64,000 bases of DNA from Rhizobium albus. Its GTDB lineage: Bacteria > Pseudomonadota > Alphaproteobacteria > Rhizobiales > Rhizobiaceae. Shown here piece by piece: positions 36,106 to 52,143 of the stretch. The notes under the pieces are model-generated. The model was not told the DNA's origin and did not search any database. It worked only from the letters and a program-made list of their open reading frames with translations. The translations under genes and the position numbers were made by a program. The DNA lies in NCBI GenBank assembly GCA_030160035.1, contig BSNO01000001.1:186001-250000 (forward strand). The letters run 5' to 3'. Every line of letters begins with the position of its first letter. The first letter of the stretch is position 1.

Positions 36106-37539
36106 CTAGTTGGGGAATTCCATTATGCCGAAGCGTTCGCGCGGTGTGCCGGTCCGTGGCCCCGGGTATCGGGCAAGCGGGCCGATCGCGATGAGCGTGG
36201 CGAAGAGCAGTCCAATTTCGATGTGGTAGACGACTCCGTAGCCGGCCGAGACCTGGTCGAAGACCGAGCCTTGCGCGGCAAGGTGCATGACGCCGTCGCG
36301 GATAAGGCCGCCGGCGGCGATTCCGAGCCCCATGGAGGTGGCCTGCACCGCGCCCCAAGCGCCAAGCGCAATACCACTGTCGCCATTGTCGGAAAGGTCC
36401 ATGGCAGCGGTCAGCATGCTGACCGCAAAAAGGCCACCACCGAGCCCGATCAATGCCGTGCCGAGACGGAAGATCAGGGCGGATTCCAGCGGTGCCGCGA
36501 TGATGACGAGCGAGAAGGCCGGAACACCGACCAGCGCGCCGATGGCCGCGAGGCGATAGGCGTTGAAGCCCGATGACAAAAGACGCGCAGCGATGGCGAG
36601 ACCGACCAGCGTACCGGTTGCGAGAATGGCCGTGAGCATCGTCGTGGCGCCGACCGGCAAGGCCAGCACCTGCCCGCCATAGGGCTCGAGCAGCACATCC
36701 TGCATGGAAAATGCAACCGTTCCCAATGCCAGCGCGGCGAGAAGTCGTCCCGAGCGTCCAGACGCCATGTACGACGCCCAGGCTTCGGCAAAGGCCGGGC
36801 GCGGGCGGTCATGGCGGGTGCGTGCCGGATCACGGCCCTCCTGCTTCCAGAGGGCGATCACGTTCAGCGCCATCGTGACCATCGCGGCGCCCTGCACGAC
36901 TTGGATCAGCCGGAGATGCGAATAGTCGGCGAGCAGGGCGGAGAAGACGATCGCGGAGATGAGCATGCCGACCAAGAGGAAAACATAAAGCAGCGCGACG
37001 ACCCGCGGCCGGTTTTTCGGTTCTGCGAGATCGCAGGCAAGTGCGAGGCCTGCGGTCTGCGTCATGTGCATGCCGGCGCCCACCAGCAGGAACGCGAGCG
37101 CGGCGCCGATTTGCCCGCCCAGCGGCCCGTAGTGGCCATCACCCGAAAGCAGCAGGAGCGCGAAAGGCATGATGGCCAGGCCGCCGAACTGAAGCAGCGT
37201 GCCCATCCAGATGAAGGGAACCCGGCGCCAGCCGAGATAGGAGCGATAGGTATCGGAGCGGTGGCCCATGAGCGCACGAAGGGGCGCGGCCACGATCGGC
37301 AGCGCCACCATGAGCGCAACCAACGCCGCCGGCACGTTGAGCTCGACGATCATGACGCGGTTCAAGGTGCCGGTCAGCAGCACCATGGCCATGCCGACGG
37401 AAACCTGAAAAAGCGAAAGGCGAAGCAGGCGTGCAAGCGGCAGCCCGGGGCTCGCGGCATCGGCAAACGGTAGGAAGCGCGTTCCCACCGAGCGCCAAAG
37501 CAACGCCATGCCCGTTTTCTGGCTGCGCGCAGTGCTCAT
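36106..37539 (-). CDS. lhaA: Light-harvesting 1 assembly protein LhaA (PucC family)
   Basis: Polytopic transporter-like protein, 477 residues, about 12 membrane helices. LLTGTLNRVMIVELNVPA and LEPYGGQVLALPVGATT are hallmarks of the PucC/LhaA (BCD) family. LhaA promotes LH1 assembly, perhaps by delivering bacteriochlorophyll. ATG 37539 overlaps the bchM stop; puhA follows after 26 bases. Confidence 0.94.
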   Translation of the reverse strand: MSTARSQKTGMALLWRSVGTRFLPFADAASPGLPLARLLRLSLFQVSVGMAMVLLTGTLNRVMIVELNVPAALVALMVALPIVAAPLRALMGHRSDTYRSYLGWRRVPFIWMGTLLQFGGLAIMPFALLLLSGDGHYGPLGGQIGAALAFLLVGAGMHMTQTAGLALACDLAEPKNRPRVVALLYVFLLVGMLISAIVFSALLADYSHLRLIQVVQGAAMVTMALNVIALWKQEGRDPARTRHDRPRPAFAEAWASYMASGRSGRLLAALALGTVAFSMQDVLLEPYGGQVLALPVGATTMLTAILATGTLVGLAIAARLLSSGFNAYRLAAIGALVGVPAFSLVIIAAPLESALIFRLGTALIGLGGGLFAVSMLTAAMDLSDNGDSGIALGAWGAVQATSMGLGIAAGGLIRDGVMHLAAQGSVFDQVSAGYGVVYHIEIGLLFATLIAIGPLARYPGPRTGTPRERFGIMEFPN

Positions 37540-38236
37540 CGCCGCATCAACTCCAGAAGTTCGGAGGTGTAGAAGCCATGGCTGATGCGGTGGCGGCCAT
37601 AGGCCTGCCAGTCGATCAGCGCCGGTGCGCCGGCGATCTGTGCGACGATGGCTTCCGGCGACGTCGGCGTGACGGAAGGCGCACGGTTGCGCCTGGGAAA
37701 CAGCCGGCCGGTCAGGTGCATCGCGGCGAGCAGCGGCGTGCGCGGCACATAGGTGAAGAGCAGTGTGTGGCGTGTGCGGGCGCCGAGCCCTGCCAGTGCC
37801 TCCACGGCATCCGGCGTGCTGTAGTGAATGAGCGAATCCATCGCCACCACGGCGTCGAACGGACCGAGCCCGCTGTCCAGCATGTCGCCATGACGGAACT
37901 CGATTGCGCCGTCACGACAATCGGCCGGAAGGTTCTCTTGCGCGTAGGCGATCGTTTCGGGCGAAAGGTCGACGCCGACCACGCTTGCACCGCGCCGCGC
38001 CAGAGCGATGCTGATTGCGCCGGTGCCGCAGCCTGCATCCAGGATGCGCCAGCCCTGCAAGTCGGAAGGCAGGCGCGAGAGGATCGTCTCCCGCATCTGG
38101 CTGCGGCCTTCGCGCACGCTGTCGCGAATGCGGCCAAGCGGCGAGCCCCCGGCGAAACGCTTCCAGGCTTCGAGCGCGGTCGAGTCGAAATAGGTGCGGA
38201 CCTCGTCGCGCCGGGCTTTGTAGGTCGGGCTCTCCA

Positions 38237-38237
<1 letters not shown>
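37536..38237 (-). CDS. bchM: Mg-protoporphyrin IX O-methyltransferase BchM
   Basis: SAM-dependent methyltransferase that esterifies the propionate of Mg-protoporphyrin, 233 residues. SAM site ILDAGCGTGAISIALA near residue 65, then VVGVDLSPETI. ATG 38237 shares one base with the bchL stop. A longer open frame upstream is antisense-phase bchL and not used. Confidence 0.95.
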
Positions 38238-42805
<4,568 letters not shown>

Positions 42806-42831
<26 letters not shown>

Positions 42832-44334
42832 CGTAGAGCGTCTCGATTGTGATGGTGGACAGACCGTGGTCTGTGGCGAAACGTTCTGTGTTGCGGCGTG
42901 CCTTTCCGCGGACAAAAAAGGGAATTTTCTTCAGTTCGCTTTCGGCGTCCTGCGCCCAAGCGGGCGCGCCTGGAGGGACGATCTGCGGTGCTTCCGGCTC
43001 GCTGGTCTTCTGGCTTGCAGGAGCCAGGTGCGAAGGGTTGGCCCCGTCGTGAAACTCGAAATCGTCGCGAAACATGCCGAGAAGGTGTTCTTCCAGGCCC
43101 ATCATCAGCGGGTGGACCCAGCTGTCAAAGATGACGTTTGCGCCCTCCGGCCCCATCTGCGGCGAGTAACGCGCGGGGAAATCCTGCACATGCACCGGTG
43201 ATGAGATGACCGCACAGGGCACCTTCAGCCTTTTGGCGACATGGCGCTCCATCTGCGTGCCGAGCACGAGTTCCGGCTGCGCCGCGATGATGGCATCCTC
43301 GACTTCCAGATGATCGTCGGTGATCAGTGCTTCCAGGCCGTAGGTCTTCGCGGCAGCACGGACGTCGCGGGCAAATTCGCGCGTGTAGGAGCCGAGACCG
43401 CAAACGGTGAAGCCGAGCTCGTCGCGGGCAATGCGGGCCGCGGCAATGGCATGCGTCGCATCTCCGAAGATGAAGACGCGCTTGCCGGTGAGATAATTGC
43501 TGTCGATCGAGGCGGCGTACCAGGGTGCGCGCGACTGGATCTTGGCGAGCGCAGCTTCGACATCGAGACCTGCCAGTTGCGCCACTTCTGCAACGAAATC
43601 GCGGCAAGCGCCGCTGCCGATGGGAACCGTCTTCGTGAAGGGCTGGCCGTGACGCTCCTTCAGAAAACTCGCGCTCGTCGCGGCGATCTCGGGGTAGAGC
43701 ACGACGTTGAAAGCCGCCTGCGGAAGCCGGGTCAAATCGTGCGCGGAGGCGCCGAGCGGGGCGACCACATTGACCGTTACACCGATCGAGACCAGCAGCT
43801 GGCAGATCTCCTCGACGTCGTCGCGATGGCGGAAGCCAAGCGCCGTGGGGCCCAAAATGTTGCAACTGGCCGGGTTGCGGCCCTCGGGCGTCGGGCCAGC
43901 GGCGAAGCTGCGCACGAGGCGATAGAAGGTTTCCGCCGCGCCCCAGTTTTCCTTCTTCTGGTAGGAAGGCAGTTCCAGCGCCACGACGGGAATGGAAAGA
44001 CCGAGAGCCGCGGCAAGCCCGCCTGGATCGTCCTGCAGCAGTTCTGCCGTGCAGGAAGCGCCAACAATCATGGCGTCCGGCTTGAAGCGCGCTTCGGCGT
44101 CGGCGCAGGCGGTCTTGAAGATCGCTGCGGTGTCGGCACCGAGATCGCGCGCCTGAAAGGTGGTGTAGGTCACCGGCGGACGCTTGGCGTCGCGCTCAAT
44201 CATCGTGAACAGCAGATCGGCATAGGTGTCGCCCTGCGGCGCATGCAGCACGTAATGAAGCCCGCGCATGGCGGTTGCGATCCGCATCGCGCCGACATGG
44301 GGTGGCCCTTCATATGTCCACATCGCGAGCTGCA

Positions 44335-44335
<1 letters not shown>
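42806..44335 (-). CDS. bchB: Dark protochlorophyllide reductase subunit BchB
   Basis: NifK-like subunit of the light-independent protochlorophyllide oxidoreductase, 509 residues from ATG 44335, which shares a base with the bchN stop. Starts [33 protein letters not shown] and [20 protein letters not shown] are visible. The C-terminal helical domain ([15 protein letters not shown]) is present. Confidence 0.97.
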
Positions 44336-46151
<1,816 letters not shown>

Positions 46152-46217
46152 GCGCCTTGCCTCCTGCTGCACTGAACTGCAGCTGTTGAATGGAGAGTAC
46201 CGCCGCGCAAAGGCATG

Positions 46218-46283
46218 TGTCAACTAAACATGACGTACATCTAGATTTACAATGGGCTGCAATTGGGTCATGCTCCAATGACA
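46218..46283. promoter_or_regulatory. Cluster of imperfect PpsR-type sites between bchF and aerR
   Basis: Three near-matches to TGT-N12-ACA lie in the divergent promoter: TGTCAACTAAACATGACG (46218-46235, last triplet ACG), CGTACATCTAGATTTACA (46234-46251, first triplet CGT) and GGTCATGCTCCAATGACA (46266-46283, first triplet GGT). Each has one mismatch in the conserved triplets. They would place both the bchF superoperon and aerR-ppsR under PpsR, perhaps with weaker binding. Confidence 0.5.
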
Positions 46284-46376
46284 CTGATGATGTGCCGGCG
46301 CCGGAGCGACCGACGCCCTTCTTTGGTGCCCGATCAACACCAGTCATGGCGATGGGGTCGTCGAGCGAGGTGGCCC

Positions 46377-47156
46377 ATGAGCGATACTGCACATCGTATC
46401 CAAGCGGTCGGCTTGAACGGTCGGCCTGCCGATTACCTGCGGCAGATCGGTGCGCAACGCCCATTTGCGCCGCTGCTGCCTATCGATGACATGATGATTG
46501 CGGCTTTTACCGAAACGTTGCGGGCGCCCGGCTTCTGGGCGTGCGAGCGTGCGGTGGACATTTTGCGCGACAGGTTGCAACGGCGACAAACCATTCAGGA
46601 TGCGGTGTTTGCACCAGCCGCGCGGCTTGCGGGTGCCTATTGGTCCAGCGATGTCTGGTCGTTTCTCGACGTCACGGTCGCTGTCTCAAGATTGAAGCGT
46701 CTGCTCGTGCAGGAAGTTCGGCAGCGCCATCGACCGCCCAATGTCGGCGCCCGCTCCATCCTGCTTTCCGCGGCGCCGGGTGAGACGCATGATTTCGGCC
46801 TTCATTACGTGGCGCTGGCATTCGAGCGTGCCGGTTACGCCGTCGACTTGCGCACGGGAGCCGACGAGGCCGAACTCATGACGGCACTGGTTATGCACAG
46901 ATACGATCTGGTAGGGCTGTCTCTGTCTGCCGAATGCTTGCTCGACAGGTTGACATTGTTTATCGGGAACGTGCGTAACAGGGAGAAGACCCGGGACGTT
47001 TTATTCCTCGTCGGAGGTAATGCGTTCGTCAGTCGCCCAGAGTACGCCGTTGGTGTCGGTGCGGACTTCTTGGCGACGGATCCCGACACGGCGGTTTTTC
47101 TTGCGCAGCTGCGATTGGGATCGCATGTGGGGCGGGAGCAAGCTTTGGTGCGGTAG
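46377..47156 (+). CDS. aerR: Cobalamin-binding antirepressor AerR/PpaA
   Basis: 259 residues from ATG 46377. A B12-binding Rossmann domain occupies the second half: GETHDFGLHYVALAFERAG (E-x-H-x-x-G, His at about residue 138, the expected axial ligand), then VGLSLSAE and LVGGNAFV. AerR/PpaA proteins bind hydroxocobalamin in light and change PpsR/CrtJ DNA binding. ppsR follows 22 bases later, so the pair is co-transcribed. Confidence 0.9.
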   Translation: MSDTAHRIQAVGLNGRPADYLRQIGAQRPFAPLLPIDDMMIAAFTETLRAPGFWACERAVDILRDRLQRRQTIQDAVFAPAARLAGAYWSSDVWSFLDVTVAVSRLKRLLVQEVRQRHRPPNVGARSILLSAAPGETHDFGLHYVALAFERAGYAVDLRTGADEAELMTALVMHRYDLVGLSLSAECLLDRLTLFIGNVRNREKTRDVLFLVGGNAFVSRPEYAVGVGADFLATDPDTAVFLAQLRLGSHVGREQALVR

Positions 47157-47178
47157 GTAAAGGAACTGGACGGCCTTG

Positions 47179-48603
47179 ATGGACCATCAACCTGCCGACG
47201 AATTCAGTCGCTCCTTTGCGAGCCAGCAGTCCCTGCTGGGTGATCTCGGCCCGGCTGCTATCTTGGCGATCGCTCAGACCGCATCCGACATCACGCTCGT
47301 GCTGAACGCCGATGGCACCGTCATCGACGTCGCCTATCGCGACCGCGATCTGTCGAAATACAGGCCGGAATCCTGGATCGGCCGGCTTTTCGCAGAGACC
47401 GTGACGCTCGAAAGCCTCGAAAAGGTCGAGGCGCTGCTTGCCGATGCGGCGCGCAATTCACGCACGCGAGCGCGGCAGGTCAATCATCCGGCTCTCGGTT
47501 TTCCTGACCTGCCCGTGTCTTATGCGCTTTTGAGCTTCCCGGATCAGAAAATCCATCTCGCTCTCGGCTCGGATCTGCGCAGCGTCGCGCAAATGCAGCA
47601 GAGACTCGTGGCAGCGCAGATCGAGATGGAGCGCGACTATCGCCGGCTGCGGGATGCGGAAGCCCGGTATCGCGTGCTGTTTCAGGCGGAGGATGAAGGG
47701 CTGGTCGCCCTCGACGGCACAAGCCTGCGCATCATCGATGCCAATGAAGCTGCGGGTCGGCTGTTCGGGCGCCCGGTTGCCAAGCTCATCGGCATGTCCT
47801 CGGTCCAGCTGCTGGCTACAAGCGAGCCCGCCGAACTGGCGGCGACGCTTGCCGACGTGCGTGCGCGTGGGGTTTCGGAGCAGATCGTCGTCGATGCCGC
47901 CGATGGTATCGGCACTCTCACTCTCTCCATCGTACCGTTTCGCCTTGCAGGGGCGGTGGAACTGCTGATCCGTATCAAGCCGAGCGGAGGCCCATTGGCC
48001 GGCGAGGCTTATGGCAAGGATTTCTTCAGCGGCCTGCCCGATGGCCATGTGGTGACCGATCGGCAGGGTGTCGTGCTGGAGGCGAACCCTGCCTTCCTCG
48101 ATCTCATTCGGGTGCTGAGCCCGGAGCGGGTGGTGGGCAAGTCGCTCGATAACTGGCTTGGCGTTACGGGCGTGGACGTGCAGATCATTCTGTCCAACCT
48201 GCGAGAGCACCGGGTCGTCAGCAGGTTTCAGACGATCCTGCGCGATGGTTTTGGCGGGCGGCACGATGTTGAATTGTCGGCCGGACAGATCGACGAGGCT
48301 GGCGGCACGTTCGGATTTTCGATCAGGGAAGTTGCGGCTGTTGCTGCCGATGTCGTGCGCACGGCCGGCGAGGGCGGCTTGCCCTATCAGGTGGAGCAAT
48401 TTGCGGACCTAGTCGGGCGCGTTCCCCTCAAGGATCTCGTTCGGGACACGTCCGATATTATCGAGAAAATGTGTATCGAATCCGCGCTTCGCCTCACGGG
48501 CAACAATCGTGCATCGGCTGCCGAAATGCTGGGCTTGAGCCGCCAGAGCCTCTACATCAAGCTGCGTCGCTACAATCTCGCGGACTTTACCGGCGAAGAG
48601 TGA
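47179..48603 (+). CDS. ppsR: Photosynthesis gene repressor PpsR/CrtJ
   Basis: Transcriptional repressor with PAS domains and a C-terminal Fis-type HTH, 474 residues from ATG 47179. The N-terminal and two PAS regions span about residues 20-370 (ITLVLNADGTVIDVAYRD, EGLVALDGTSLRIIDANEAA, DGHVVTDRQGVVLEANPAFL); the HTH is NNRASAAEMLGLSRQSLYIKLRRY. Only one cysteine exists in the whole protein, C432 just before the HTH; the second redox cysteine known from Rhodobacter PpsR is missing. Operators matching its consensus occur at 8785, 48604 and, imperfectly, 46218-46283. Confidence 0.95.
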   Translation: MDHQPADEFSRSFASQQSLLGDLGPAAILAIAQTASDITLVLNADGTVIDVAYRDRDLSKYRPESWIGRLFAETVTLESLEKVEALLADAARNSRTRARQVNHPALGFPDLPVSYALLSFPDQKIHLALGSDLRSVAQMQQRLVAAQIEMERDYRRLRDAEARYRVLFQAEDEGLVALDGTSLRIIDANEAAGRLFGRPVAKLIGMSSVQLLATSEPAELAATLADVRARGVSEQIVVDAADGIGTLTLSIVPFRLAGAVELLIRIKPSGGPLAGEAYGKDFFSGLPDGHVVTDRQGVVLEANPAFLDLIRVLSPERVVGKSLDNWLGVTGVDVQIILSNLREHRVVSRFQTILRDGFGGRHDVELSAGQIDEAGGTFGFSIREVAAVAADVVRTAGEGGLPYQVEQFADLVGRVPLKDLVRDTSDIIEKMCIESALRLTGNNRASAAEMLGLSRQSLYIKLRRYNLADFTGEE

Positions 48604-48621
48604 TGTCAATTTAAATTGACA
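48604..48621. promoter_or_regulatory. Perfect PpsR operator upstream of bchG
   Basis: TGTCAATTTAAATTGACA is a perfect 18-bp palindrome matching TGT-N12-ACA, starting at the base after the ppsR stop and 28 bases before the bchG ATG. It should control bchG and the genes behind it, and could also block read-through from ppsR. Confidence 0.85.
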
Positions 48622-48649
48622 GTATGACCCGTCAGTCGTAGCTTTTGCT

Positions 48650-49561
48650 ATGGCTCAATTTGCGACCGCGCATCCAAATCCTGCCTACCCCTCGCTTTCC
48701 GCGACGATCGCGCTGTTGAAGCCGATCACGTGGTTCGCGCCTATGTGGGCGTTTGGCTGCGGGGTTGTTGCATCCGGCGTGCCGCTGCAGGAGCGCTGGG
48801 TCGCCATCGTTCTCGGCATTCTCCTCGCCGGTCCGCTCGTCTGTGGCGCAAGCCAGGCGGCCAATGACTGGTACGATCGGTTCGTCGATGCGATCAACGA
48901 GCCGCACCGGGTGGTGCCGTCCGGGCGCATGCCGGGACGCTGGGCGTTCTACATTGCGGCCATAGCCAGCGTCATTTCGCTCTGGATCGGCTTTTTGCTT
49001 GGCCCCTGGGTGCTGGGCGCAACCGTGGTGGGCCTCGTTCTTGCCTGGATCTACAGCGCCCCGCCGCTGCGCTTGAAGCGCAATGGCTGGCTCGGCGCCG
49101 CCGCGGTCGGTCTGTGCTACGAAGGTCTGCCCTGGTTCACGGCTGCGGCTGCGGCGCTTGGCGGCTATCCGGGCCACAAGACGCTGATCATCGCGCTGCT
49201 CTACAGTATCGGCGCGCACGGGATCATGACGCTGAACGATTTCAAGGCTGTCGAGGGCGATCGGCGCATGGGGCTCGCGTCCCTGCCGGTGACGCTCGGA
49301 ACCGATCGAGCCTGCCGGGTCGCCTGCTTCTTCATGGCTGCGGCGCAAATTGCCGTGGTGGCTCTGCTCATTGTTTGGGGCGCGCCAGTGCATGCCGCCA
49401 TCGTTGCGGCCCTGATCGTGGTGCAGCTTGGCCTCATGCGCCGGCTTCTCGCCGATCCGGAAGGACGTGCAGCCTGGTACAACGCAACCGGCACGACGCT
49501 CTACGTTCTCGGCATGCTCGCTGCGGCATTTGCGCTTCGCGGCCTTCAGGGCGGGCTTTGA
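48650..49561 (+). CDS. bchG: Bacteriochlorophyll synthase BchG
   Basis: UbiA-family prenyltransferase esterifying bacteriochlorophyllide with geranylgeranyl or phytyl diphosphate, 303 residues, about eight membrane spans. First Asp motif QAANDWYDRFVDAINEP; second region KAVEGDRRMGLASLPV. The family tail LGLMRRLLADPEGRAAWYNATG is present. A PpsR site lies just upstream; a pucC-family gene follows after two bases. Confidence 0.96.
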   Translation: MAQFATAHPNPAYPSLSATIALLKPITWFAPMWAFGCGVVASGVPLQERWVAIVLGILLAGPLVCGASQAANDWYDRFVDAINEPHRVVPSGRMPGRWAFYIAAIASVISLWIGFLLGPWVLGATVVGLVLAWIYSAPPLRLKRNGWLGAAAVGLCYEGLPWFTAAAAALGGYPGHKTLIIALLYSIGAHGIMTLNDFKAVEGDRRMGLASLPVTLGTDRACRVACFFMAAAQIAVVALLIVWGAPVHAAIVAALIVVQLGLMRRLLADPEGRAAWYNATGTTLYVLGMLAAAFALRGLQGGL

Positions 49562-49563
49562 CG

Positions 49564-50940
49564 ATGGGCGATGCGAGGCAAAGCAATGCCCATGGCGCGC
49601 TTGGCTGGATCGATATCCTCCGGCTGGGCCTTGTGCAGGCCTCGCTCGGCGCCATTGCGGTGCTTTCAACGTCGACGCTGAACCGGGTGATGGTCGTTGA
49701 GCTGGCGCTGGCGGCCATCGTGCCCGGGATCCTCGTGACGCTTCATTATGCCGTGCAGATCACGCGGCCGCTTTGGGGCCATGGATCCGATATCGGCGGT
49801 CGGCGCACATCGTGGATTCTCGGCGGCCTCGCGCTTGCCGGCCTCGGCAGTGTTGGTGCGGCCGCTGCAAGCGCTGTGATGGCGACGAATTTCGCGCTGG
49901 GCATGGCACTCGCGGTGGTCGACTTCATTTTGATCGGGATCGGCATCGGTGCTGCCGGCACCTCGCTGCTGGCGCTTCTGGCCACGAATACGGCAGCACC
50001 CCGCCGCGCGGGAGCCGCCACGCTCGTCTGGCTGATGATGATTGCAGGAATGGCGATTACGTCCATTGCTGCGGGCGCCTTTCTCGATCCCTTCACGCCG
50101 GGGCGGCTCGTCGTCGTCACCGCGATCGTCAGTGCCGCCGCGCTGGCGTTGGCCGGCCTGTCGCTTGCCGGCATCGAAGGCAGATTGCGTCGCAATTCCC
50201 AGCTTGCACCCGAGCAGGTGGTGGCAAAGGTGTCCTTTCGTGAAAGCCTGGCCGATGCCTGGGCCGACCGGCAGGCGCGTCGCTTCACCATCTTCGTCTT
50301 TCTGTCGATGCTCGCCTTCAGTGCGCAGGATCTCATCCTGGAGCCCTATGCGGGCCTGGTTTTCGCCATGACGCCCGGTGAAACCACTACGCTTTCCGGG
50401 ATCCAGAGTGGCGGTGTCTTCATCGGCATGCTTCTGGTGGGCCTTCTCGGCAGCAGCCTTGGCCGCACGCGCCCAGGCGTTTTGAAGATCTTCACGGTCG
50501 CTGGCTGTATCGCTTCGGCCATGGCGCTTGCTCTGCTCGGGGCATCCTCTCAGAGCCATGGCGCATGGCCGCTGACGGCCAATGTGTTTGCGCTCGGTTT
50601 TGCCAATGGCGTGTTCGCGGTTGCTGCGATCGGCTCCATGATGGCGCTTGCCGGTGCTGCCAACGGACCGGGTGAGCGGCCGCGCGAAGGCATGCGCATG
50701 GGGCTGTGGGGCGCAGCACAGGCGATTGCCTTCGGGCTCGGCGGATTTGCGGGCACGATCGTCGTCGACATCGCGCGTGCCGTTCTTCCCGTCGAAGAGG
50801 CTTACGCGCTGGTGTTCATGATCGAAGCCGGTCTCTTCCTGATTGCCGCCGCCGTCGCTCTCGCAATCGCCATGCCGTCCTCGGCAAGGCCCCGCGCGAC
50901 GACCTCGCCTTCACCAGATGTTCTGCAACCCGCGGAGTAA
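49564..50940 (+). CDS. PucC-family membrane protein between bchG and bchP (Orf428-type)
   Basis: 458 residues, about 12 membrane helices, of the same BCD/PucC family as LhaA (STSTLNRVMVVELALAA, DLILEPYAGLVFAMTPGETT). Many purple bacteria carry this gene between bchG and bchP (called orf428 or bch2). Likely helps deliver bacteriochlorophyll to light-harvesting apoproteins. It is distinct from LhaA at 36106, so the window has two family members. Confidence 0.9.
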   Translation: MGDARQSNAHGALGWIDILRLGLVQASLGAIAVLSTSTLNRVMVVELALAAIVPGILVTLHYAVQITRPLWGHGSDIGGRRTSWILGGLALAGLGSVGAAAASAVMATNFALGMALAVVDFILIGIGIGAAGTSLLALLATNTAAPRRAGAATLVWLMMIAGMAITSIAAGAFLDPFTPGRLVVVTAIVSAAALALAGLSLAGIEGRLRRNSQLAPEQVVAKVSFRESLADAWADRQARRFTIFVFLSMLAFSAQDLILEPYAGLVFAMTPGETTTLSGIQSGGVFIGMLLVGLLGSSLGRTRPGVLKIFTVAGCIASAMALALLGASSQSHGAWPLTANVFALGFANGVFAVAAIGSMMALAGAANGPGERPREGMRMGLWGAAQAIAFGLGGFAGTIVVDIARAVLPVEEAYALVFMIEAGLFLIAAAVALAIAMPSSARPRATTSPSPDVLQPAE

Positions 50941-50943
50941 GCC

Positions 50944-52143
50944 ATGAGCCCTGCCGAATACGACGTTGCCATTATCGGTGGAGGCCCGGCGGGAGCGACT
51001 GCCGCATATGAGCTCGCCAAGTCCGGCGCCAGCGTTCTGCTGCTTGATCGGGAAGGGCGGCCCAAGCCCTGTGGTGGCGCCGTGCCGCCCCGGCTGATCG
51101 AGGATTTCGAGATTCCGCCGGAGCAGATCGTGGCGCGGGTCGCCACGGCGCGGATCATATCGCCCAAGTCGCAAGCGGTCGAAATGACGATCGACGGCCA
51201 TCGCCGCCGTGCCGGCACATCCTATGTTGGCATGGTCGATCGCGGAAAATTCGATCGCTGGTTGAGACAGCGCGCTGAAGCCGCCGGTGCCGATTTGAAG
51301 CGAGGCACGTTCGAACACGTGGAAGAACGAGATGGTGGCGGCTTCGCCCTTGACTACCGCGATGCGCAAGGCGCGCGGGTTTCGTGTCGGTCGCGTCTCG
51401 TCATCGGCGCGGATGGGGCAAATTCAGCCGTGCGGCGGCAGATGTTTTCACCCGCCGCGCGGCCGCCCTACGTATTTGCCTATCACGAGATCGTTCGTTC
51501 GCCCGAAAGCGGAGACTTCGACAAGTCGCGGTGCGACGTCGTTTATGATGGTGCAATATCGCCGGACTTCTACGGCTGGGTATTTCCGCACGGGCCGGTC
51601 ATCAGCGTGGGCGTCGGTAGTGCCAGAAAGGGCTTCGATCTGAAGGCTGCGACCAGCGAATTGCGGCGCAGGTCCGGCCTTGGAGATGCGGACGTCGTGC
51701 GGCGGGAAGGCGCGCCGCTGCCGCTCTATCCATTGAAGCGCTTCGACAATGGCCGCGGCGTTCTCCTGATCGGCGATGCCGCCGGCGTCGTGGCGCCGTC
51801 TTCCGGCGAGGGAATATATTACGCCATGTGCAGCGGCGAACTGGCGGGCCGATCCGCTCTGGAAACACTGCGGACCAACGATGTCCGCGCGCTAAAAAGC
51901 GTCCGGCACGAATTCTCCCGTATGCATGGCCGGACTTTTTTCATCCTGCGCATGATGCAGTATTTCTGGTACTCGAGCGACGGCCGCCGCGAGCGCTTCG
52001 TGTCCATGTGCCGCGATCCCGACGTCCAGAAGCTGACCTGGGAATCCTATCTCGACAAAAAGATCGTGCGGCGCGAGCCGATGGCGCATTTGCGCGTCTT
52101 TCTGAAGGACATGTCGCATCTGATGGGCATCGCCAAGGCATGA
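50944..52143 (+). CDS. bchP: Geranylgeranyl reductase BchP
   Basis: Flavoprotein saturating the geranylgeranyl tail of bacteriochlorophyll to phytyl, 399 residues. N-terminal FAD fold DVAIIGGGPAGATAAYELA, then KPCGGAVPPRLIEDF and IGDAAGVVAPSSGEGIYYAM. Three bases follow the preceding stop. Its own stop overlaps the next small gene. Confidence 0.96.
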   Translation: MSPAEYDVAIIGGGPAGATAAYELAKSGASVLLLDREGRPKPCGGAVPPRLIEDFEIPPEQIVARVATARIISPKSQAVEMTIDGHRRRAGTSYVGMVDRGKFDRWLRQRAEAAGADLKRGTFEHVEERDGGGFALDYRDAQGARVSCRSRLVIGADGANSAVRRQMFSPAARPPYVFAYHEIVRSPESGDFDKSRCDVVYDGAISPDFYGWVFPHGPVISVGVGSARKGFDLKAATSELRRRSGLGDADVVRREGAPLPLYPLKRFDNGRGVLLIGDAAGVVAPSSGEGIYYAMCSGELAGRSALETLRTNDVRALKSVRHEFSRMHGRTFFILRMMQYFWYSSDGRRERFVSMCRDPDVQKLTWESYLDKKIVRREPMAHLRVFLKDMSHLMGIAKA

